Assembly (NCBI RefSeq): GCF_000648235.2
Contig: NZ_AP017977.1
Span: forward strand, 2,522,668-2,586,667
Origin: Neochlamydia sp. S13
GTDB taxonomy: Bacteria > Chlamydiota > Chlamydiia > Chlamydiales > Parachlamydiaceae
DNA length: 64,000 nt
Reading direction: 5' to 3'
Shown: in pieces, positions 57,200 through 64,000 of the stretch
Layout of the letters: every line of letters begins with the position of its first letter
Position numbering within the stretch: the first letter of the stretch is position 1
Position numbers and translations under genes: made by a program
Notes under the pieces: model-generated
The model's database searches: none
The model's input: only the letters and a program-made list of their open reading frames with translations
Told to the model about the DNA's origin: nothing

Positions 57200-57690
57200 T
57201 AACTCCCTTGCAAACCTTTAAAAGAGAATAAGCTTATTTGTCACGCCTGTTCCCATGCAAACCAAGGAGGCCAAAGAACTCATATTCGAAGCGCCTTACG
57301 ACAAAACTGTAGAGATAATAGAAGCTATCGAGCTTTTGAGAGTACCTCTTGCTATGCAGGCGTTGAACAAAGATGGGTAGTTATCTTCAGCCAAGTGACC
57401 TGTTAAAGAGAATGCCCTACTTTAGCCAAGCATTACCTTAAGGACAGTGAAAAAGAAGCCAAAGCCTTTATTAAGCCCATGCAGCAAGAGTTTTCATGTC
57501 CAAGCGATACTAAACGCCAATTAGATAAGTATGTAAAAAAATTAAATATATACAGGTTATAAAATCTTAAGTGATAGCAACTCAAAAGCATACTACGTCT
57601 AGTCGGCCCAAAGCTGAGCAAAAACCTTCTATATCTAGCTATTGCCTACAAGGCATAGTAGCTTGCTCTTTGCTTAACAAGTTAGCTGAT
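57200..57690 (+). pseudogene. IS1634-type transposase remnant, second copy
   Basis: On the plus strand: VPMQTKEAKELIFE-like text (57255 on), PYDKTVEIIEAIELLRVPL, then LAKHYLKDSEKEAKAF and [20 protein letters not shown]. It is the inverted counterpart of the remnant at 15120-15600, with independent frameshifts. It runs straight into the leader of the first gene of the F-box-LRR array. Confidence 0.65.
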
Positions 57691-57711
57691 ACCTACCCTG
57701 ATGATAAGGAT

Positions 57712-57748
57712 ACGAATTCGTTTGACTTGCTTTTTCAATTTTTATATT
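57712..57748 (+). promoter_or_regulatory. Shared leader/promoter of the 57802 F-box-LRR gene
   Basis: ACGAATTCGT (57712-57721), TTGACT (57722-57727) and TATATT (57743-57748). The palindrome touches the -35-like box. The same arrangement occurs before the other family members. The 15-base gap between boxes is short, though TATTTT two bases later would give 17. Confidence 0.55.
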
Positions 57749-57801
57749 TTGTCTTTAAAAAATAAAAATAATAAAAGGTCATTCCTACCGAAGGAAATAA
57801 A

Positions 57802-59286
57802 ATGCATCCTATCTCTTCAGCATCTATTGAAAGCTTGCCCAATGAATTGCTGCTCCCTATCTTAGAGGCTTGCGCAGTTCCTTCCTTATTTAGCGTCTGT
57901 AAAAGATGGCATCATCTGCTGGCTACTGAAGTCATGCCCCCTCTTTATAAGCAAATAGGTAAAGTGCATGTTCCTCTAGGAAATGTTAAGGAGCAGGCTC
58001 TTATTGTAGATAGGATTTATAAGCTAGAAGAAAAGCTTTCTGAAGCAGCAAAGGTAAATGCAATCTTTAGGCAAATCTTTACTTTAGCTAAATCCCTTGC
58101 TCCTGCGGAGCTAGAATTTAAATGGAAAACCCAGGAAAAAAGGTATTTTACTCTGGCTAACTATGCCTCTTATCTTATAAATATTAATCGTCTGTTAATG
58201 TGGAAAGCACTGCCTGGTGGAGCGGAATACTTAAGTCAAGAAAAAATCAAGTATTTACCTTTAGAAAAACAAGGGGAGCTTCTTAGAGGTTGGATTGAAG
58301 AAAATTGTAAAAACTTCACGGAATTAGATTTATCTGGAGTAGGCTTGACTTATTTACCCCCAGAAATATGCCAGTTATCTAAGCTGCAAACCCTTTCCTT
58401 AAACCAAAACCAGCTCACCAGTCTGCCTACAGAAATCAGGCAGCTGTCTCAGCTGCAAGTGCTTTACTTAGGCCAAAACCAACTCACCGCTCTGCCTATA
58501 GAAATCGCGAAGTTGTCTGAGCTACAAACTCTTGACTTAAGCCAAAACCAGCTAGCCAGTCTTCCTGCAGAAATCGGGCAGCTGTCTCAGCTGCAAAGGC
58601 TTTACTTAAATCAAAACCAGCTCACCGGTCTGCCTGCAGAAATCGGGCAACTGTCTCAGCTGCGAGTGCTTAACTTAAATCACAACCAGCTCACCGCTCT
58701 GCCTGCAGAAATCGGGCATCTGTCTCAGCTGAAATCGCTTGGCTTAAGAGAAAACCAGATCACCGCTCTGCCTGTAGAAATCGGGCAGCTGTCTAAGCTG
58801 CAAGGGCTTTACTTAGATCAAAACCAGCTCACCAGCCTGCCTGAAGGAATAGGTCAATTGTCTGAGCTGCAATCGCTTGAATTAAATCAAAACCAGCTCA
58901 CCGCTCTGCCTGCAGGAATAAGCCACTTGTCACAGCTGCAATCGCTTTACTTAAATCAAAACCAGCTCACCAGCCTTCCTGCAGAAATCGGGCAGCTGTC
59001 TCAGCTGCAATACTTCTGCTTAAATCAAAACCAGCTCGCCAGTCTTCCTGCAGAAATAGGTCAATTGTCTCGACTAGAAGCGCTTGACTTAAATCAAAAC
59101 CAACTCACCAGCCTTCCTGCAGAAATTGGGCAACTGTCTCAGTTGGCATGGCTTTACTTAAGCCAAAACCAGCTCGCCAGCCTTCCTGCAGAAATAGAAC
59201 AACTGTCTCAGTTGCAAACGCTTGAATTAGCGGAAAATCCTTTGAAGAATATTGCAGAAAAAATAAGGCAGAGTTTTCAATTGTAG
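57802..59286 (+). CDS. F-box-LRR protein, 13 repeats (array gene 1)
   Basis: A 494-residue protein with AAGGAAAT before the ATG. F-box at residues 8-50 ([40 protein letters not shown]), helical linker to about 170, then 13 LRR units and the cap NPLKNIAEKIRQSFQL. It starts a head-to-tail array that continues with 59820, 61629 and 63921. The F-box region is almost identical among these, while the LRRs differ in number and order. That suggests diversification of target binding around a fixed Skp1-binding end (inference). Confidence 0.87.
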   Translation: MHPISSASIESLPNELLLPILEACAVPSLFSVCKRWHHLLATEVMPPLYKQIGKVHVPLGNVKEQALIVDRIYKLEEKLSEAAKVNAIFRQIFTLAKSLAPAELEFKWKTQEKRYFTLANYASYLININRLLMWKALPGGAEYLSQEKIKYLPLEKQGELLRGWIEENCKNFTELDLSGVGLTYLPPEICQLSKLQTLSLNQNQLTSLPTEIRQLSQLQVLYLGQNQLTALPIEIAKLSELQTLDLSQNQLASLPAEIGQLSQLQRLYLNQNQLTGLPAEIGQLSQLRVLNLNHNQLTALPAEIGHLSQLKSLGLRENQITALPVEIGQLSKLQGLYLDQNQLTSLPEGIGQLSELQSLELNQNQLTALPAGISHLSQLQSLYLNQNQLTSLPAEIGQLSQLQYFCLNQNQLASLPAEIGQLSRLEALDLNQNQLTSLPAEIGQLSQLAWLYLSQNQLASLPAEIEQLSQLQTLELAENPLKNIAEKIRQSFQL

Positions 59287-59317
59287 AATGGCCGTAAGTA
59301 CTTTTTAAATTGGGGTG

Positions 59318-59346
59318 GGCTAAAATGAAATAAAAAACTTTTAGCC
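59318..59346 (+). terminator. Conserved 3' hairpin after array gene 1
   Basis: GGCTAAAA and TTTTAGCC form an 8-bp stem around an A-rich loop, then ATCTTATCTTT. The same element follows other family members (about 61127-61150 and 63415-63445, with changes). Confidence 0.5.
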
Positions 59347-59728
59347 ATCTTATCTTTAAACAAGTTTTCTTCCAGCAACTAAGCAAGCTTAAACTAACCT
59401 ACACATTTATAACCGCAAGAAGTTTTTCTCTTTTCCTGCTGAGTGTTATAGCTGGGAGGACAACTTTTCTTGATAGGAAGAAACTGGTGTATTGTATTCC
59501 ATCATTCGTTAGAAGAATTAAAACATTGCGTCAAAAAGAGCCGTTTTTCTCAAATAAGGCAAAGAATCAATCTCATTCTTTTAGTCAAACCAAAATTGCC
59601 GCGTCACTTAATCGCCAAAAGCTGTGGCTGCTCCTAAATGCTTGGAAGATCTACCCCCTTTCCGTGAATCTATCTGAAAAAAAAAGCGCTGGTAAATTAT
59701 CTGTGAGTTGTCTTTCCTTGATAAGGAT

Positions 59729-59744
59729 ACGAATTCGTTTGACT
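59729..59744 (+). promoter_or_regulatory. Shared leader/promoter of the 59820 gene
   Basis: ACGAATTCGT (59729-59738) and TTGACT (59739-59744), then a T-rich stretch with TTTATTTTA about 15 bases on, as before the other array genes. Confidence 0.5.
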
Positions 59745-59819
59745 TGCTTTTTTTAATTTTTTTATTTTATCTTTAAAAAATAAAAATGATAAAAGGTCAT
59801 CACTACCCAAGGAAATAAA

Positions 59820-61090
59820 ATGCATCCTATCTCTTCGGCCTCTATTGAAAGCTTGCCCAATGAATTGCTGCTCCCTATCTTAGAGGCTTGCGCAGCTCCT
59901 TCCTTATTTAGCGTCTGTAAAAGATGGCATCATCTGCTGGCTTCTGAAGTCATGCCCCCTCTTTATAAGCAAATAAATAAAGTGCATGTTCCTCAAGGAA
60001 GTGTTAAGGAGCAGGCTCTTATTGTAGATAGGATTTATAAGCTAGAAGAAAAGCTTTCTGAAGCAGCAAAGGTAAATGCAATCTTTAGGCAAATCTTTAC
60101 TTTAGCCAAGTCTTTTTCAACTTTAGAATTTAAAGTGCAAATAGAAGAAAAAAAATATTTTACTTTAGCTAACTACTCTTCTTATCTGCTGAATATTAAT
60201 CGCCTTTTACTTTGGAAAAAACTTTCTCGTGGAGAAGAATACTTGAGCCGAGGGGAAATTAAGCACTTGCCTCTAGAGAAAAAAGGGGAGCTTCTTAGAA
60301 ATTGGATTGAAGAAAATTGTAAAAACATCACGGCTTTAGGTTTATCTAAAGCAGGCTTGACTTATTTACCCCCAGAAATAGGCCAATTGTTTCAGCTGCA
60401 AACGCTTCACTTAAATCAAAACCAGCTCACCAACCTGCTTGAAGAAATAGGGCGGCTGTCTAAGCTGCAAGGGCTTAACTTAAATCAAAACCAGCTCACC
60501 GCTCTGCCTGCAGAAATCGGGCAGCTATCTCAGCTGCAAACGCTTGACTTAAGAGAAAACCAGCTCACCAGCCTTCCTGCAAAAATCGGGCAGCTGTCTA
60601 AGCTGCAAGGGCTTTACTTAAATCAAAACCAGCTCACCGCTCTGCCTACAGGAATTGGGCAGCTGTCTAAGCTGCAATGGCTTTACTTAAATCAAAACCA
60701 GCTCACCGCTCTGCCTACAGAAATTGGGCAGCTGCCTCAGCTGCAATGGCTTTACTTAAATCAAAACCAGCTCACCAGTCTTCCTACAGAAATCGGGCGG
60801 TTGTCTCGGCTACAAGAGCTTGATTTAAGCCAAAACCAGCTCACCAGTCTTCCTGCAGAAATCGGCAATTGTCTCAGCTACAATGGCTTTACTTAAATCA
60901 AAACCAGCTCACCAGCCTGCCTGCAGAAATAAGCCAATTGTCTCAGCTGAAAACGCTTAAATTAAATCAAAACCAGCTCACCAGCCTGCCTGCAGAAATC
61001 GGGCAGCTGTCTCAGCTTACAAAGCTTGAATTAGCGGAAAATCCTTTGAAAGATATTGTAGAAAAAATAAGGCAGCGTTTTCGCTTGTAG
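59820..61090 (+). pseudogene. F-box-LRR gene with frameshift (array gene 2)
   Basis: The first frame (to 60896) holds the F-box, linker and the first seven to eight LRRs. The second (60869-61090) holds the last two to three LRRs and the cap NPLKDIVEKIRQRFRL. Paralogs read GAAATCGGGCAATTG where this gene has GAAATCGGCAATTG at 60857-60870, so one missing G in a run of three breaks it. The shortened product would still contain the F-box and most LRRs, ending in a foreign tail (GNCLSYNGFT), and could be active. Repairing the base gives ten LRR units. Confidence 0.85.
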
Positions 61091-61537
61091 GATGGCCATA
61101 AGTACTTTTTAAATGGGGGTGAGCTAAAATGAAGTAAAATCTTTTAGCCATCTTATCTTTAAACAAGTAATCCGCTTTCCTTCCCGCAACTAAGTAAGCT
61201 TGAACTGACCTACACATTTATAATGACAAGAAGTTTTTCTCTTTTTCTGCAGGGTGTTATGGCTGGGAGAACAACTTTCCTTGACAGGAAGAAGCTAGGT
61301 GTATTGTATTCCATCATTCGTTAGAAGAATTAAAACAAGGCGCCAAAAAGAGCCGTTTTTCTCAAATAAGGCAAAGAATCAATCTCCTTCTTTTAACCAA
61401 ACCAAAATTGCCGCTCACCTGATCCCCAAAACCTGTGGCTGCTCCTGAATGCTTGGAAGGTCTCTGCCCTTTCCTTGAATCTATCTGAAAAAAAAGCGAG
61501 GTAGATTATCTGTGAGTTTTTTTTCATTGATAAGGAT

Positions 61538-61553
61538 ACGAATTCGGTTGACT
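61538..61553 (+). promoter_or_regulatory. Shared leader/promoter of the 61629 gene, palindrome altered
   Basis: ACGAATTCGG (61538-61547) with the last base changed, then TTGACT (61548-61553) and TATATT about 16 bases further. It is the only leader in the window with a broken palindrome. Confidence 0.5.
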
Positions 61554-61628
61554 TGCTTTTTTTAATTTTTATATTCTGTCTTTAAAAAATAAAAATGCTG
61601 AAAAGTCATCGCTACCCAAGGAAATAAA

Positions 61629-63425
61629 ATGCATCCCATCTCTCCAGCATCTATTGAAAGCTTGCCCAATGAATTGCTGCTCCCTATCTTAGAGGCTTGT
61701 GCAGTTCCTTCCTTATTTAGCGTCTGTAAAAGATGGCATCATCTGCTGGCTACTGAAGTCATGCCCCCTCTTTATAGACAAATAGATAAAGTGCATGTTC
61801 CTGAAGGAAATGTTAAGGAGCAGGCTCTTATTGTAGATAAGATTTATAAGCTAGAAGAAAAGCTTTCTGAAACAGCAAAGGTAAATGCAATCTTTAAGCA
61901 AATCTTTACTTTAGCCAAGTCTTTTTCTCCTTTGGAATTTAAATGGAAAACAGAAGAAAAAAGAGGCTTAACGCTGGCTAATTACTCTTCTTATCTCTTA
62001 AATATTAATCGCCTTTTATTTTGGAAAAAACTTCCTGGTGGGGAAGAATACTTGAGCCGAGAAGAAATTAAGCACTTGCCTCTAGAAAAAAAAGGAGAGC
62101 TATTTAAAGCTTGGATTGAAGAAAATTGTAAAAACATCACGGCTTTGGATTTATCTAAAGCAGGCTTGACTTATTTACCCCCAGAAATATGCCAATTGTT
62201 TCAGCTGCAAACGCTTCACTTAAATCAAAATCAGCTCACCAGCCTGCCTGCAGAAATCGGGCGGCTGTCTAAGCTGCAAACGCTTGACTTAAATCAAAAC
62301 CAGCTCACCGCTCTGCCTGCAGAAATAGGTCAATTGTCTCAGCTGACACGGCTTTACTTAAATCAAAACCAGCTCACCAGCCTTCCTGCAGAGATAGGGC
62401 AGCTACTTCAGCTGAAAAGTCTTAACTTAGGACAAAACCAGCTCACCAGCCTTCCTGCAGAAATCGGGCAGCTATCTGAGCTGCAACATCTTTACTTAAA
62501 TCAAAACCAGCTCACCAACCTGCCTGAAGAAATAGGGCGGCTGTCTAAGCTGCAAACGCTTGACTTAAATCAAAACCAGCTCACCAGTCTGCCTGCAGAA
62601 ATCGGGCAGCTATCTCAGCTGCAAACGCTTGACTTAAGAGAAAACCAGCTCACCAGCCTTCCTGCAAAAATCGGGCAGCTGTCTAAGCTGAAATGGCTTT
62701 ACTTAAATCAAAATCAGCTCACCAGCCTTCCTGCAGAAATCGGGCAGCTATCTGAGCTGCAACATCTTTACTTAAATCAAAACCAGCTCACCAACCTGCT
62801 TGAAGAAATAGGGCGGCTGTCTAAGCTGCAAACGCTTGACTTAAATCAAAACCAGCTCACCAGTCTGCCTGCAGAAATCGGGCAGCTATCTCAGCTGCAA
62901 ACGCTTGACTTAAGAGAAAACCAGCTCACCAGCCTTCCTGCAAAAATCGGGCAGCTGTCTAAGCTGCAAGGGCTTTACTTAAATCAAAACCAGCTCACCG
63001 TTCTGCCTACAGGAATTGGGCAGCTGTCTAAGCTGCAATGGCTTTACTTAAATCAAAACCAGCTCACCGCTCTGCCTACAGAAATTGGGCAGCTGCCTCA
63101 GCTGCAATGGCTTTACTTAAATCAAAACCAGCTCACCAGTCTTCCTACAGAAATCGGGCGGTTGTCTCGGCTACAAGAGCTTGATTTAAGCCAAAACCAG
63201 CTCACCAGTCTTCTTGCAGAAATCGGGCAATTGTCTCAGCTGAAAACGCTTAAATTAAATCAAAACCAGCTCACCAGCCTGCCTGCAGAAATCGGGCAGC
63301 TGTCTCAGCTTACAAAGCTTGAATTAGCGGAAAATCCTTTGAAAGATATTGCAGAACAAATAAGGCAGCGTTTTCGATTACGGATTGACCGTAAGTACTT
63401 TTTAAATTTGGGTGGGCTAAAATGA
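61629..63425 (+). CDS. F-box-LRR protein, 17 repeats (array gene 3, largest)
   Basis: A 598-residue protein with the standard F-box and linker, then 17 LRR units. Four of these (276 bp) are a direct duplication: 62441-62716 and 62717-62992, differing at only a few bases (for example NLPEEIG versus NLLEEIG). The stop codon used by paralogs after RQRFRL has mutated, so the protein runs on by 14 residues (RIDRKYFLNLGGLK). The last third matches array gene 2 almost word for word, a sign of duplication or gene conversion. Probable secreted ubiquitin-ligase adaptor (inference). Confidence 0.87.
   Translation: MHPISPASIESLPNELLLPILEACAVPSLFSVCKRWHHLLATEVMPPLYRQIDKVHVPEGNVKEQALIVDKIYKLEEKLSETAKVNAIFKQIFTLAKSFSPLEFKWKTEEKRGLTLANYSSYLLNINRLLFWKKLPGGEEYLSREEIKHLPLEKKGELFKAWIEENCKNITALDLSKAGLTYLPPEICQLFQLQTLHLNQNQLTSLPAEIGRLSKLQTLDLNQNQLTALPAEIGQLSQLTRLYLNQNQLTSLPAEIGQLLQLKSLNLGQNQLTSLPAEIGQLSELQHLYLNQNQLTNLPEEIGRLSKLQTLDLNQNQLTSLPAEIGQLSQLQTLDLRENQLTSLPAKIGQLSKLKWLYLNQNQLTSLPAEIGQLSELQHLYLNQNQLTNLLEEIGRLSKLQTLDLNQNQLTSLPAEIGQLSQLQTLDLRENQLTSLPAKIGQLSKLQGLYLNQNQLTVLPTGIGQLSKLQWLYLNQNQLTALPTEIGQLPQLQWLYLNQNQLTSLPTEIGRLSRLQELDLSQNQLTSLLAEIGQLSQLKTLKLNQNQLTSLPAEIGQLSQLTKLELAENPLKDIAEQIRQRFRLRIDRKYFLNLGGLK
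62441..62992 (+). repeat. 276-bp tandem duplication inside the 61629 gene
   Basis: Two adjacent copies of four LRR units each (4 x 69 bp). The first starts at 62441 and the second at 62717, both with GCTCACCAGCCTTCCTGCAG. They keep the reading frame and nearly all bases. Confidence 0.85.
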
Positions 63426-63830
63426 AATAAAAAAAAAATTTAGCGATCTTATCTTTAAACAAGTCATCCGCTTTCCTTCCCGCAACTAAGTAACTTAAGC
63501 TAACCTACACATTTATAATGGCAAGAAGTTTCTCTCTTTTTCTGCAGGGTGTTATGGCTGGGATAACAACCTTTCTTGATAGGAAGAAGCTAGGCGTATT
63601 GTATTCCATCATGCGGTAGAAGAATTAAAACATTGCGCCAAAAAGAGCCATTTTTTTAAATAAAGCAAAGAATCAATCTCATTCTTTTAGCCAAACCAAA
63701 ATTGCCGCGTCACTTAATAGCTAACACCTGTGGCTGCTCCTAAATGCTTGGAAAGTCTACCCCTTTTCCTTGAATTTACCTAAAAAAAGCGAGGTAGATT
63801 ATCTGTGAATTGTTTTTCATTGATAAGGAT

Positions 63831-63846
63831 ACGAATTCGTTTGACT
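63831..63846 (+). promoter_or_regulatory. Shared leader/promoter of the 63921 gene
   Basis: ACGAATTCGT (63831-63840) and TTGACT (63841-63846), with TATATT about 16 bases on, as in the other array genes. Confidence 0.55.
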
Positions 63847-63920
63847 TGCTTTTTTAATTTTTTATATTGTCTTTAAAAAATTAAAATGCTGAAAAAGTTA
63901 TCACTACCCAAGGAAATAAA

Positions 63921-64000
63921 ATGCATCCCATCTCTCCAGCATCTATTGAAAGCTTGCCCAATGAATTGCTGCTCCCTATCTTAGAGGCTTGTGCAGTTCC
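63921..64000 (+). CDS. F-box-LRR gene, first 26 codons (array gene 4, cut by window end)
   Basis: The frame begins [20 protein letters not shown], identical to the 61629 gene, with AAGGAAATAAA before the ATG. Only part of the F-box is in the window; the LRR region lies beyond it. Confidence 0.85.
   Translation, partial: MHPISPASIESLPNELLLPILEACAV

Larger units (their letters stand above)
57802..64000 (+). repeat. Head-to-tail array of F-box-LRR gene units
   Basis: Units of about 2.0, 1.8 and 2.3 kb begin at 57802, 59820, 61629 and 63921. Each includes the gene, the 3' hairpin, a conserved spacer of about 400 bases and the palindrome leader of the next gene. The spacer (59350-59720, 61150-61530, 63440-63825) has no intact frame. 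In one unit a frame reads VFHHAVEELKHCAKKS, perhaps a dead transposase. Confidence 0.8.

Noticed and set aside
59487..59756. 89-residue ORF in the spacer of the F-box-LRR array
   Set aside because: The corresponding spacers at 61300 and 63600 have stops and shifts in this frame, and it ends inside the next gene's promoter.

Overview
This window looks like a chromosomal segment of an amoeba-associated chlamydia (Chlamydiales, Parachlamydiaceae-like, quite possibly Neochlamydia). The evidence is low-GC DNA, housekeeping blocks in chlamydia-type order (dnaB-COX24-like-mnmG-lplA; hemA...parE-parC...rluD; kdsA-lptC-lptA-lptB), a HrcA-type CIRCE operator before groES-groEL, and eukaryote-like F-box and leucine-rich-repeat (LRR) proteins. 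The genus is inference. LRR-rich gene sets are known from Neochlamydia, but no search was run.

Layout: 0-8 kb holds a 5' piece of a SulP transporter, der, prmA, an FmdB-type zinc ribbon, groEL/groES and a NamZ-like (DUF1343) muramidase. 8.5-16.4 kb is accessory: an F-box propeller-like protein, a decayed IS982 copy, an LRR gene fragment, two F-box-LRR genes on the minus strand, an IS1634-type transposase remnant, and the 3' end of a group II intron joined to the middle of an IS982 transposase. 16.4-36.5 kb is mostly core: a second SulP transporter, rpoN, dnaB, a 28-residue COX24-like protein, mnmG, lplA, a GT39 glycosyltransferase, hemA, pseB, parE, parC, recX, three small unknown proteins and rluD.

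36.5-45.3 kb is mixed: a dtd pseudogene, a fresh-looking ISKra4-like element with near-perfect inverted repeats and a 9-bp target duplication, khpA, tRNA-Arg, a Fic protein, a frameshifted AAA ATPase, another F-box-LRR gene and an ISAs1-type remnant. 45.3-52.2 kb holds folK-kdsA, an LPS-transport set (lptC-like, lptA-like, lptB), two adjacent ndk genes of which one encodes a signal peptide, and an M29 aminopeptidase. 52.2-57.7 kb has two unknown proteins, an outer-membrane barrel with Ig-like C-terminal domains, and further IS debris. From 57.7 kb to the window end there is a head-to-tail array of F-box-LRR genes, the last one cut by the window edge.

The most striking system is the F-box-LRR family: six more or less complete genes, a seventh beginning at the end, and one fragment. 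Most share one leader containing a palindrome next to a TTGACT box, an identical F-box start, and 23-residue (69-bp) LRR units that have expanded, contracted and been exchanged. The family knowledge suggests secreted adaptors that plug bacterial LRR specificity into host SCF ubiquitin ligases; that role is inference. The associated IS debris shows how the family may have been copied around the chromosome.
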